Shown here one piece after another: positions 22,805 to 33,480 of a DNA stretch of 64,000 nt. Under the pieces are notes generated by a model. It was not told the DNA's origin. It ran no database searches and saw nothing but the letters and a program-made list of their open reading frames with translations. Made by a program: the position numbers and the translations under genes. The stretch comes from Microdochium bolleyi (Eukaryota; Ascomycota; Sordariomycetes; Xylariales; Microdochiaceae). How positions within the stretch are numbered: the first letter of the stretch is position 1; the number at the start of each line of letters is the position of its first letter. The stretch is from the NCBI GenBank assembly GCA_001566295.1, contig KQ964263.1, forward strand, positions 310,001 through 374,000, in the 5' to 3' direction.

Positions 22805-25365
22805 GGCTGATAGAGGCGCTGGGTGCCCCTCGGAAGCGGATCCGAAGTACTGAAGACTGAGAAAGTCACAGGGTCGCCCTCGCTTGCAGATCAGATCAAG
22901 CACGCAGTGACGTGTAGGTTGGCCCGTTCATGTCTCGGGATCGCCACGAGGGAGGTGCGCATCGAGAGCTTTTTATTCAAACCTTGACCACCCTGTCGCA
23001 CGGCCGCCGCCGCTGCAGCATCTGAGCAATGCAATACGGGGCTACCGTCGCGCAATGGACACCCAGAGGTGCTCCCAGGACGGATTGCGTGCTGGGAGGC
23101 ACTGGTGCTACAGACCACGGGTGTATGGCGTGCTGGTCTTGGGTACTGCCTAACACGGCGACGAAGACGACGTGCGGTGGTCCTCAACCCGCAGGCGGCC
23201 AATCACGGGGATTGTCCAAGAGTTCTGTCAGCAAGGCAAGGAGCCAGTGCTGGCTTGGCAGCGGGCTCGTCTCGGTGTGGACGCTGCCGAGTGCACCGCC
23301 AGGCCTGGGCAGGCGAGGGCAGGATCCAGCGGGGAGAGCATTACGAGTCGATCTAGTCTTCTTCGGGGGCCCGGTCGCGACTAGTCGAGGTGTTCAGAAC
23401 GAGACAAAACTCTAATAGGCCGCCGCGAGATAAAACGCCATCGACAGTCCACGCCATCTGGTCGGCCTGGCCCTACTCTTGTTGCAGCAACCCAATAATG
23501 GCCATTGTCGGAGTCCGTAGAAAGTTCTTTCGTTCAGTGCGGACTACTCCGTACGGCGAGCAATGGTGCCGGCGTGGGGTGTTGTTGCGTGCTCACAGCC
23601 AAGCCACCCGTCTCACAAGAGGTGATCGGCCCCCCGAGATTGCACCATCTGCACCTCCAATTGGCGCGCGGGGGTCACCTCTTGTTCCGTCCGGAGGTCC
23701 GACACAAACAAGAAAAGGATCACCATTGCTGTCCAAGATTATTTTATCGGGCCGTTGGACGACAGACCCCTGCGCTCCAGCATTGGCGTTGGCTTGTTGA
23801 TTCGCCCCAATGAGACGGCAGTCCTCCGAGCGCCGCTCTTTTATGTGATTATCGAGCCAAGCAACAATATCACAGTCCTGTCTTGTGATGTCATGTGATG
23901 CACGCTGGGTGTGCAAATGCCATTCTGGGCAATGTTGGGCACGAGACCACAGCAGACGCTCTTCTGTGGCGATTGCTCACTAAGGAGCGCATGCACTCCT
24001 GATAGCCTGATTACGCCCACAAGACGATCGCATCTGAACTATATAGGGGCCATCCCCTGCCCGGTTGCATGGCCAGAGGGATCTGAAGCTGTGATTCATG
24101 TGATTGTGCAGTCCCAGTTGTCACGGTCGCGAGTCTCCCCAAGTGTCTTGTTGATGCTGTTCAGACCCCAACGATCCCCTGTCGCCTGACTAGCGCCAGG
24201 AGTACAAGTGGGGTGATGTATAGACCCTCTGGAGTCTTCCACGTTGTCCGTGATGGTTGACTTCTCTGAACACGCTGGTTGGATCGTGCATGCTCGATAG
24301 AAGTACTGAGCTTGTTTTGAGGTGGGCATTTCGAGTGACTGCGAGGTGTGCAAGTGACCTGGGTCGCCAGAACGAATTTTGATCCAGTTTTTCCTTGCAG
24401 AATTTATTTCTGGAGTAAAACAAAACAAAAACCCCGAAAGCCCCAAGAAAGAACACGTGTAAGCATGATATGCTTTACGGTACAATAATAAATAGTTGGC
24501 ATATCAGACCTAGCTTATCGTGGGAAATATACTGAAATTGCTTACACCGATAACTCAGCCGAGTATGTAACACTTCAGAAAAACGGCCACAACACGGACT
24601 TACTCGGGCTCATACAGTTGCCGTCCTGGCAAAGGGCCTGGGCCCCGACCTGCACCTGCCTTGTACTGCATCCGATTGCCGGTAATGACCTTTGTGTAAA
24701 GAGAGTTCTTGTGGCGTTAGCAGCTAAGCGCTCAATCGTATAGTGATCTGTAAATCTCTTTGCGGTAAGCGACTATGTCTGTCGCTGGCCAGACTCCAGA
24801 GCGCTTCCGCCTTTAGCCGCAACCACCAGCTTCCAAGTATTTAGGGGTGTGCTTGGTAGCCATGGGCTTGGATCCCGGGAGCCCGGGTGCTGATAGTGCC
24901 CAATGGGAGGGCAATGCACGACGAGGCTACAGGCTGATAGAAAGCTCCAGATTCCGAATCGGTTCAACCGGCGCCAGCCCACCCACCCTCTTCCTACCAT
25001 GGAACGAACTAGACCTCTGACCAAGTCAATGAAGCGTGCACAAGGGCTGCATATCAGCTCTGACTAGGACGCCACCTGTTGTGTGATTGGCAGAGAACGG
25101 GTAGATCGCGGTGGCGCTATACCCGGTGTGTCTGCCCAAGGGGACGCTACTAGGACGAATCCCGACCTCCGCGCCATGTGTATAGCGTACGTATTCAGAG
25201 AGTTCTGAGAAAACACCGCGGCAGAGGCGTAGTGTCCGAGCAAGTGTAAGGGTAATGGTAACATAAGTAGGAGGTGCCTTAAAGCGCCTGCTTCCTCCGA
25301 GATTGTCCCCCGAAACTGCCCCCCCCTTTTTCGCCTCATCTCGTCGACCTTTCCGCGTATCCATC
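22805..25365. other. Intergenic, about 2.6 kb, nothing recognised
   Basis: Only short frames without family resemblance. The first 200 bp should hold the permease promoter (a weak AT-rich AATAAAAA on the minus strand at about 22970), and the last part the promoter of the secreted-protein gene. No tRNA, transposon ends or long repeats seen. Confidence 0.45.
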
Positions 25366-26751
25366 ATGAAGTGCGCAGTACTTTCATCGTTGCTCGTTGC
25401 CAGCCTGGTCTCGGATAGGCTTGCAACCGCCGCCTGCCCGAACGAGTACTACTCGTCCCCGGTGTTTGAAACGGCCAGGCAGTGCGCACCGGCCGGCTAC
25501 TACGACTCGCCGACGTACTCGACCATCGCGACCCGGTCGGCCCTGACACAGCAATGCGATAGCGTGTGTAGAGGCACTGCAAAGTGCGTGGGCTACCTCG
25601 GGACACTCGCCAAGATCGGCAGCAGAACCCAGGGACGCTGCTACTTCTATGCCACCTTCCCATCCCTGCCTCTGCGGTGCTCGAACTATCCGGCCGAGAT
25701 CTGGGCCCGCATCCGGGACCCGACGAACCAGTGCCTCGTGCGGTCCGCCTTGGTCGCTTCGCGGTACTGCAGCTCCTTCGTCGCCGACGGCGCTGCCGCG
25801 GCTCCAACGGCAACGACGACGACCATCACTGTCGCGCCCGAGGCCATCACCGAAACAGTGACGCCGTCGGCGGTGACTGTCACGGCACAGACACAGACTG
25901 TGACGACGTGCATCACCCCTAACAAGCCAAACATCGTGGTCACCGTCACCTTCACCGCGCTACAGCCGACCAAGAAACGACAAGTTTTTACAGGGCGGAT
26001 CGTAGCCGACTTCGGCCGCTTCGTGGATCAGGATCCCCCGCAACATCTCGGGGCCCGGACCACAGTCGCTGTGGCCGCGACAGCTCCAGCCCCGGCGTGT
26101 CTCGTGACGCGGCTGCCCTCGGCCAAGATCGCCTCCGCTTGCGGCTGCCTGGGCGTGACGAGGCCCATCGCGGCCGGCGGCGCGGCGCCGACCACCACCA
26201 CCATCACTTCCAAGGTCACCGAGGGGGTCGCGGTGGTCACGACGGTATCCGCCTCGACGCCGACTGTCACCCAGACACCGACCGAGATCGTGAACACGGC
26301 CAAGTCGACACTCTACATCCGAGTGCGCGCGCGCGACGACACGCGGCCGGTGCGGGAGCTACCCGCGCTGATCTATGCTAGCGACGATATGCAAAGGTTT
26401 CTGTACTGGTTCGTGGACGGCAGCGGCGCGCCCTTCCAGAAGTTCGTCTTCGACACGCGCGCCGGGCAGGTCAGGTTTATCAACTCCGCCGAGGAGACCG
26501 GCATGGGCGTCGGGGTGGCCTACCCGAGCACCATATACAAGGAAATCCTGGGGTTCGCGGTGCCGAATGACCCTGGCGTGCTCGTCGGGTGCAGCATCTC
26601 GGACGACACGTCCGTCATCAAGTGCGGCGACCTGGCACTGTTCAGCTCGGGCAGCGGGTTCCTGCGCGACAGTGTCCGTGTGGCGGAGATTGGGCAGGGC
26701 GATTATGGACCGATCGAGCTCGTCGCGGACGTGCTTGAGTACAGCTGCTGA
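25366..26751 (+). CDS. Secreted cysteine-containing protein with Thr-rich linkers, unknown function
   Basis: One exon of 461 residues. The ATG at 25366 starts a clear signal peptide (MKCAVLSSLLVASLVSDRLATA, cleavage near residue 22). Residues of about 25-130 form a cysteine-rich module (about 10 Cys, with YYDSPTYSTIATR and CDSVCRGTAKCVGYL) that loosely recalls PAN/apple domains, but I cannot assign it firmly. Two Thr/Val-rich mucin-like linkers follow, typical O-glycosylation platforms of fungal wall proteins. Between them is a dibasic KKRQ site that could be cut by a Kex2-type protease. The C-terminal 150 residues contain Phe/Tyr-rich beta segments ending in VLEYSC with no GPI signal. The protein probably belongs to the cell wall or secretome. 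The antisense frames at the locus are shadows. Confidence 0.75.
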   Translation: MKCAVLSSLLVASLVSDRLATAACPNEYYSSPVFETARQCAPAGYYDSPTYSTIATRSALTQQCDSVCRGTAKCVGYLGTLAKIGSRTQGRCYFYATFPSLPLRCSNYPAEIWARIRDPTNQCLVRSALVASRYCSSFVADGAAAAPTATTTTITVAPEAITETVTPSAVTVTAQTQTVTTCITPNKPNIVVTVTFTALQPTKKRQVFTGRIVADFGRFVDQDPPQHLGARTTVAVAATAPAPACLVTRLPSAKIASACGCLGVTRPIAAGGAAPTTTTITSKVTEGVAVVTTVSASTPTVTQTPTEIVNTAKSTLYIRVRARDDTRPVRELPALIYASDDMQRFLYWFVDGSGAPFQKFVFDTRAGQVRFINSAEETGMGVGVAYPSTIYKEILGFAVPNDPGVLVGCSISDDTSVIKCGDLALFSSGSGFLRDSVRVAEIGQGDYGPIELVADVLEYSC

Positions 26752-29700
26752 AGAAGCTTGCAGACGACTGCGAGCGGCAGTATGGTGTTATGACAGGGCG
26801 ACGAAGCATGTAGAGCTTAGGAGAGGTCGCTGTGGGGGGAGTCAAGGAACATTGGTAGAAGACCAGTTCCGGACGCTTCGGAGGACAGCGAGCTCCTGTG
26901 GGAACTGGCTCCTTGTCAGGACTTCACACTACTAGCTGGAGCATATAGCTCTTCGCTCGCCATATGTCAATGTAGTCGCCTTTTCAGACGTTCGCGGATC
27001 ATAAGATCAAGCCCCAGTACCGTCTCAAAACTCGTCTGCAATGCGGGCCCGGATGAAACCGTGCTGCCCGCGGCACACACAACGCCGACTGGTGCACGAG
27101 GACCTATCACGAGCCCGGAAAGATAGTCGAGACTGACCTGATTTACAATAATTCTGACCTAGCCACGGCCCCCGATTCTGGTACACAGACTCCAGTATGC
27201 TGGTACATCCACCACATACCACATCCCAGCTCGCACGATAACTCCCCCCTTTTACAGGACCATCAAGACCACCTAGAAAATTGTCATTAACAAGCCTGAA
27301 TCGGGCAGCTTCTCGCGGCCCCTTTTCCCATGCTGACTGCCAGTATCTGCTAGGCTTTGCATTGTGCCAGACGGGCCTACGTACACGTCCTCAGATCCCC
27401 ACAATCTTCTTCCTCTGGGTCCCGAGAATCCCGACGAGCGAGCTGATCGGATCCCTGGCTGGCGGGTCCAGTCGGACATGGCATCGCCGGGAACGGTTGA
27501 TGAGGATATTTCACCGCAAATTATTGCGTCGTGCCCAGCAGGTCCCCCTTAGCATCGTCAACCCGAGAGGACCCCGCAATCGATATGCGGACTGCAGGGC
27601 AGGGTGCTACGTCTAGCTGAGTCTGGTTGGCTCGGAAAACAGCTGCATTGAAGCGACCTGTACTCTGTAGCCCCCAGCCTCAGCCTGCGACTCGTGTGTA
27701 TGAAACACAAAATGCAAGATAATCATCGCAGAGCTCGCGACGAGACAAATTCAGCCACGCCCGCCAGCCACTCAAGCGCGCGGGCGAATCAGTTGCTTCC
27801 GCTGCAGTGCACCTGTTTGTAACCACTACGAGATGGTGAGAGAAGAAGGCCGCGTGGCTAGTCAAGCGACTGTCCCTTTCTTGTCTTTCTGGACGCCACA
27901 AACCCGAGTTGCGACTCGGATTGAAACGTCCTTCGAGGTTCGCAGACGAAGAACCTGCAAGAGAACGCTGAGCGCCAAGGCACGCGCGACGGCCAACCAG
28001 AAGCCTCGGCGGCCGCCCTCGAGGGACAAGGGTCGCCCCGCCGGCGCGGACTGACGTACGTTTTGCGTTTCACATGGGACGACGACGTGTGTGTATGTTT
28101 CCGGAGCTGTCTAACTAGATGGGCGTGGGTGGCTTGACGGAGCGGGTCTTAGCTCGGAGCGAGAAAACCCCCTGTCTACAGGGGATGTCTCCGGCTGGGG
28201 GTAAAGTAGTCGTGCCCGCCTGAGCTGGCGAGCATGTGTCCGAGGTCGTTCATCATTCTTTAAGGTGTTAAGCATGAAAGATGATCACGACGCTAACGCC
28301 GAGCCCTATGCGAGCGACCAATATAAGTCTAATGCTAATAACCATAACCCTAAGCCTAATTAAATGAGTCGTGGGCCTCTATGCTGATTGAATGGCATGC
28401 CGAACACGATCTCAGGAAAACACAACCCGAGAAATCGCACTTCTCCATGGGGGCTGGCCCGCCAAGAACAATCTGATCGGACGCCAAGGCAACTCGTGTT
28501 AGCACAGCTCATCTTGGCGAGACAAGACGATCCGGCACGCACCGAGGGAGCACGCACGGGACGCACGTACGCACTCCACCAACGATGGCTACTGGAAGAC
28601 GTCGTCGCGCAGGCGCCTGTGAAAGCACGTGGTAGGTCTCGGTCTGGGGGTGGCAGGGGCTGTGACTACCGTCTTGGCCGCCATCCTGCGTGGTCTAGAA
28701 CATCGGAGGCGGCTCCGGCAGGTAAACAGGCACATCAGCATCTCGGTTTTGCTTGCGTGCACCCTGGACTGGTTCTGGCGGAGCTGAAACGGCGTTGTGC
28801 GCTTATGCGCGCCTTTCCCTAAGCCCCCACTCGGGCTGCCACCAAGAACGACGTCCTTACCAGAAGAGTGTATGAAAGGGCGCTGTTGGGCTCGCAGAGT
28901 GTTGGGATGGGAATGCTTGACTGTCGTGATACGGCAAAGTCCAAGGTTTTGGCGAGGATGCTAAATTAGGAGAGGAAGGTAGCCGAGGGAGTCCTCACTT
29001 GCATGATGACAGCATATACACGCAATCGGGATTGGCTGTTTTTGGACCGTGAGCGGCATTGTGAGGCATCTTGTGTGTATAACGGCCTGCCAAATGCCCG
29101 TTTCGACTGCCGCACCATCGGAACCCATGCCGGCGTGGTCACGCACCCTTGCCAAGCCGCGTCATCCTGGGAGCCAAGGGCTGCCAGATCGGGAACGACC
29201 CCATTCCATGCAGAGAACCTCATGCCTCAGGAGTTGAGCACACGAGACTTTCTGTAAGTCCAACACCACGACCGCCGTCGGCACTGTGAAACCCCACGAG
29301 AATTCTGTGCGTCTTGCCAAGCCTTCGGTGGCCTGGGTTGTGTATAGACGGTCGAGCCATGGGCCTGTAAAAGTGTTTCGAGGCCGCGTGTTCCCCGCCT
29401 CGCCATGACCAGACAGGCGGCCAAGGCCTGGGCCGCGGGCGAAACTGCAGCATAGGTGAGATGACTTCCATCCAGGGGAGACTCACGACATTCAGCTGTG
29501 AGCCTCAGCAGGTGAGGAAAAGTATAATAACGATCGAGTGCGCGCTTCTTGGTTGTAAATCTCCTCTCTTTCATCAGCAGCATCAGCTTTCCACCGACGA
29601 CTCTTGCCTCCTGCTCACTTCCCTTCGACGCAGCGCTGGTAGCTTGCTTCTTTTTTGCCTTTTGCCTTGAACGGTCTCTTGTTTCCATTATTCCCTCTCA

Positions 29701-29759
29701 CCTGACTGATCTCTTTCCCGTCTCCTCTCGGCATCTTTCTTTCCATCGAGTCCGCAACC
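26752..29759. other. Intergenic, about 3 kb, nothing recognised
   Basis: No family resemblance or convincing exon chain. It contains a short hairpin at 28169-28184 (stem CCCCTG/CAGGGG, four-base loop) and a telomere-like stretch with one CCCTAA unit at about 28337-28359. The pyrimidine-rich run at about 29560-29750 is the leader of the next gene. Confidence 0.45.
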
Positions 29760-31250
29760 ATGGTCAGCCCAATCTTGCTCGCCACCGTCCTGGCTGCTGG
29801 TCAGCTAGTGAACGGACATGCCGCCATCACCGGCGCCAAGGGTGATCTTGGTGGCCAAGGCACTGCCCTCGGCAGTAAGTACCCCTTTGTCCTCGGGGAG
29901 CTTGATCCGACTCCTTTTGAGTCAGCACCACTAACACGGCCCCCCTTCTCAACCAGTCAACGCCACCACTCCTCGTGACGGCACTCGGCGCCGCCCCTTC
30001 CAGCAGGATGCCACCCGCTTCCGCGGCGCCCAAGCCGCGACCTGCGGCTCGACCCTCCAGGGCGGCGCCAACGTTGTCGAGGCCGGGACCGCCGCGATCC
30101 TCAAGGCGAATCCGCTACTCCCACAGGTCAGCGCGGGCGGCAAGCTCACGATGACGCTGCACCAGATCAACGGCGACGGCGCGGGCCCCTTCAACTGCTC
30201 GATCGACGCCACCGGCCTGGGTACCAACTTCGTGCCCATCACCGTCAGCACCAACGTCGCCGGCCAGAATGGCCGCAACCGCACGACCACGGCCCGGGAC
30301 CACGTCCTCGTTGCCGACATCCCCGCGGGTCAGGCCTGCACAGGCACCGTCGCTGGGCAGACCAACATCTGCATGGTCCGCTGCCAGAACCCGGCCCGCG
30401 CCGGTCCCTTTGGCGGCTGTGTGCCCGTTCAGCTTAAGGCTGCCGGTGCTGCCCGCCCTGCTACTCCTGCTGCTCCCGCTGCTCCTGCTCGCCCTGCTGC
30501 TCCTCCTGCCGCTGGAGCCCGTACTTCAACCACTGCCGCTGCCAGAGCTTCCACCTCTGCCAAAGCTACCACCACCACCTCCGCCGCCGCTGCCCCCGCT
30601 CGCTCTCCCGCCCCCGTCGCTGCTCGTGACGAAGAGTTCGACGCCTTCGATGTCGGTGCTCTCGACACAGACGAGGACACCCTCGAGGCTCGCGATGTAA
30701 TCGCTGAGGAGGCTGATCTCGAGTTCAACGCCGCTGCTGCCGACGAGGAGGAGGACGCCGCCGACTCTGGACTCGTCCGCCTCGAGGCCCGCCAGCGCCG
30801 AGGCCGCAGACGTGGTGGCCGCGCCCGTGCCGGTGCCGCCGCTGGACGTGCCCGCGCTGGTGCTGCTGGTGCCGCTCGTAACCGCGCCGGTGCCGCCGCT
30901 AGACGTGCCCGTGCTGGTGCCGCCGCTCGCAACCGTGCCGGCGCCGCCAACCGTGCCGCAAGTGTCAACGCCGCCGGTGCCGCCAATGCCGCTGGAGCCA
31001 ACCGTGCCGGGACAGGTAACGCCGCGAATGGCAACGCTGCTGCTCGCAACGGCACCGCTGCTGGTGGTGCTGCCAACCGAGCCGGTACCGGTAACGCCGC
31101 CGCCGGCCGAAACCGGGCCGGAGCTGCTGCTGGGCGTAACCGGGCCGGTACCGCTGCTGGACGTAACCGTAATGGTGCTGCTCGTAACCGCAACGGCGCT
31201 GCTCGCAACCGGGCTGGCGCTGGCAACGCCAACGCTGGCAACCGTGCTGG

Positions 31251-31286
<36 letters not shown>

Positions 31287-31842
31287 CGCTGGTACCGGTA
31301 ACGCTAACAACAACGCCGGCAACGCCAACAACAACAACCGCGCTGGAAACAACAACAACGCTAGCACTAGCAACGCGAACAACAACAACCGTGCTGGCAC
31401 TGGCAATGCTAACAACAACAACGCTGGCACCGGTAACGCGAACAACAACAATAACAACAATAACCGTGGTGGTGCCGCCACCACCCTCTCGACCCGTGCT
31501 ATTGCCGCCCGCTTCGCCGCCCCGACTGCCGCTCCCGCCATCTGGGAGGTCCCCAGGCGCCGCGACGTCTCCGAGGAGCACAGCCACGAGGACAACGCCA
31601 CCGTTGTTGCCGCCCAGGATGCCGGTGCTGAGGACTTTGACGCTCTCGAGGCCCGCGACGTCGACGCCCTCGCTGCCGCCGATGAGGAGGTCGTCGAGGA
31701 CTTCTCGGCGGCCGGTGTTGATGAGGATGTTGATGTTGTCGAGGCTCGCGAAGTGACTGTCGACGAGGTCGACGTTGAGGCTCGCGATGTCGAGGACGAG
31801 GAGCTCTTTGGCGCAGCCGTTGCCGGGGACGACGAGGAGTGA
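29760..31842 (+). CDS. Gas1/Egh16-like secreted protein with a long low-complexity tail
   Basis: Two exons (29760-29874, 29957-31842; 82-bp intron) give 666 residues. A signal peptide (MVSPILLATVLAAGQLVNG) is followed by the family hallmark HAAITGAKGDLGGQG, then TPRDGTRRRPFQQDATRF and a Cys-containing core to about residue 200 (NICMVRCQNPAR, FGGCVPVQL). This core matches the Egh16/Gas1 (MAS3) family. Its members are made in appressoria of powdery mildew and the rice blast fungus, and the Magnaporthe genes are needed for full virulence. The remaining 466 residues are unusual: a Pro/Ala/Thr linker, an acidic block, an Arg/Ala/Gly block built on repeated RAGAA and NRAG units, an Asn-rich block with a run of 12 Asn, then a strongly acidic C-terminus with repeated LEARDV/VEARDV units. 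The core assignment is firm; the tail's role is unknown. Confidence 0.87.
30786..31470 (+). repeat. Degenerate tandem repeats coding Arg/Ala/Gly and Asn blocks
   Basis: Within the Gas1/Egh16-like gene, 9-21-bp units coding variants of NRAGAA and AGTGNA are repeated many times. They grade into AAC-rich sequence with an uninterrupted (AAC)12 at 31252-31287. The skew keeps several other frames open on both strands, so the long antisense frames here should not be read as genes. Copy number is likely to vary. Confidence 0.85.
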
Positions 31843-32493
31843 GAGATCGAGGATGGGATAAGAGAGAAGGGGAAAGAGGAGTATCCACAAACAGTCATTA
31901 CCGGTGGCACAACGCGCGCGCGCAGCTGAGTCGGGGCCCCCGTTCTCTGGCCGGCATTTGTATGTACTGTATCAAGCAGGTCCGAGGGACCTGTTCAAGC
32001 GCAAATAAGGTCTGTTGTAGCAGGGCCCCATTTGTGTGTAGCCGGACGCTCTCCAGCGCCGGCTCCGTGGGGCCTGCTCTTTGGTATCTAGGTTAATATG
32101 CATGGCCCCTTTGGTGTGCATATAATGGAAAGGGTAATAAGTCTTAACCTCGGGCGGAAGTCCATCAAGATGTGGTCCGAGCAGTCCTCGTCGAGATGTG
32201 ACTGGGCTGTTCTCAGTTTGCACCATGTCTCATCAGTGCGTCTTTGTTGCAATTGAGCAACTCCCACATACTCAAATACAGACGCTGGATCGTTGTGCAG
32301 ACAGGCACTTTCAGCCGTGTCCGCATCGGTTTTGACAGCACGCAAAGGAGCTCATCACGACCCTCAGAATGAAGTGAGTGTGTTTACTCTCGGCCGCGGT
32401 TGAAACGATGACGTCGAAGGTCCAAAGAACCAGCCTGATTGGTAAAAGTCGAGTTAGTCCTGGCACTTCCCGTACAAAGTCAGACGATCCGAC
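31843..32493. other. Intergenic, nothing recognised
   Basis: About 650 bp holding the 3' region of the Gas1/Egh16-like gene, including a CGCGCGCG run near 31915, and the promoter of the following membrane-protein gene. No coding feature seen. Confidence 0.45.
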
Positions 32494-33480
32494 ATGGACC
32501 AGGGTCAGACAGACGGGGTTGTCAAGATCGCACCGAGGCCTCCAGCCCCCCGGATCAAAAACAGTGCCCCGCCACTCGTAAACACATCTCTGGCCACTTC
32601 TTCCAAACTTTCCACCTCGGTCAGAACACCAACAGTACCCGCAAGCATGACAGCCTCAGCGGTCCGCGATGAACCGCCTGCTCCGGTTCCCGACAACACC
32701 TCCGAGCGGCGCACAAGAGGGACCGCCGACGCCCCAGTGACACCCCAGCCGCTGCCGCCGCCGCCGGGCACGGCACGTCAGACGCTGACGCCCCTGACTC
32801 CCCAGCAGCAAGCAGCTCGCCGCATCCTCGTCATCGGCGCGGTCCACGCTCTCAGCACGTTCGCCATCATCATCGGCGCGCTCACGTGGCAGCCTCCCTC
32901 GGTCTCCCCCGACCAAGAAGAGGAGGGTGACACCAAGCCGCCCGGATTCTGGATCTTCCTGTCGGTCCAGCTCTTTTTCGGCTGGGTCACGGTGCTCGTC
33001 CTCGCGAAGCTGTCGCGGACCATGGCCGAGACGCTGGACATGTGCATCCTGGGCGCCGTCTCCTTCGTCGTCTTGGCCTTCGCGGCGGGCGCGGGATTTG
33101 ACTTCCTGTGCGTCTGGACAGTGCCCGTGTTCTGGGCGTGCTTCGTCGTCGAGGCGCCGCTGCGCGTGGGGAACAGGGCCAGGGATGGGCTTCAGCGCAT
33201 GATCATCGGCGCAGCGGTGGCGGGGCGGAGAGATGCGACCTCTTCTTCGTCTTCGTCGCGGCGGCCATCGGGAGTCCGTGACGACGGGCGGGGGCAGTTC
33301 ACCCGCCTGCCTGACCGGGAGGACGGGAGCTATGACGAGGACCGGGGGCGCCGTGGTGATGTAGAGAGAGGAGACGGCGTAGCCGTCTCCGCGGCCAGTA
33401 GTGATGATGACGGATTCACCCTGGCTGGGGACATGGACGTGAGCCAGCGGCTGCCTACCGAACCAGGATCCTCAGTGTAA
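32494..33480 (+). CDS. Integral membrane protein of unknown function
   Basis: One exon of 328 residues. The first 105 are Pro/Thr/Ala-rich and disordered. Four hydrophobic segments follow: RILVIGAVHALSTFAIIIGAL (about 109-131, shown in part), FWIFLSVQLFFGWVTVLVLA (about 151-171), CILGAVSFVVLAFAAGAGF (about 183-203) and an adjoining one ending VPVFWACFVV (about 205-220). The C-terminal 100 residues are charged (Ser runs, Arg/Asp repeats) and presumably cytoplasmic. I do not recognise the family; small four-helix fungal membrane proteins are often only hypothetical. A second in-frame ATG at 32647 (MTASAV) would shorten the disordered N-terminus by 51 residues and cannot be excluded. No signal peptide is seen, so the first helix must act as a signal anchor. 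Confidence 0.65.
   Translation: MDQGQTDGVVKIAPRPPAPRIKNSAPPLVNTSLATSSKLSTSVRTPTVPASMTASAVRDEPPAPVPDNTSERRTRGTADAPVTPQPLPPPPGTARQTLTPLTPQQQAARRILVIGAVHALSTFAIIIGALTWQPPSVSPDQEEEGDTKPPGFWIFLSVQLFFGWVTVLVLAKLSRTMAETLDMCILGAVSFVVLAFAAGAGFDFLCVWTVPVFWACFVVEAPLRVGNRARDGLQRMIIGAAVAGRRDATSSSSSSRRPSGVRDDGRGQFTRLPDREDGSYDEDRGRRGDVERGDGVAVSAASSDDDGFTLAGDMDVSQRLPTEPGSSV

Noticed and set aside
28169..28184. Short hairpin CCCCTG-TCTA-CAGGGG
   Set aside because: A 6-bp stem is common by chance and no U-tract or associated gene end was found.
28337..28359. Telomere-like CCCTAA stretch
   Set aside because: Only one exact unit with degenerate neighbours; too short to call an interstitial telomere repeat.
28388..28822. 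144-aa plus-strand frame
   Set aside because: Begins with a non-ATG codon, Arg/Ala/Gln-rich composition, no motif.
30429..31910. Long antisense frames (493 and 454 aa) and a 314-aa alternative plus frame over the Gas1/Egh16 tail
   Set aside because: They are low-complexity translations of the same GC-skewed tandem repeats, without starts, introns or family resemblance; the sense frame is fixed by the conserved core.
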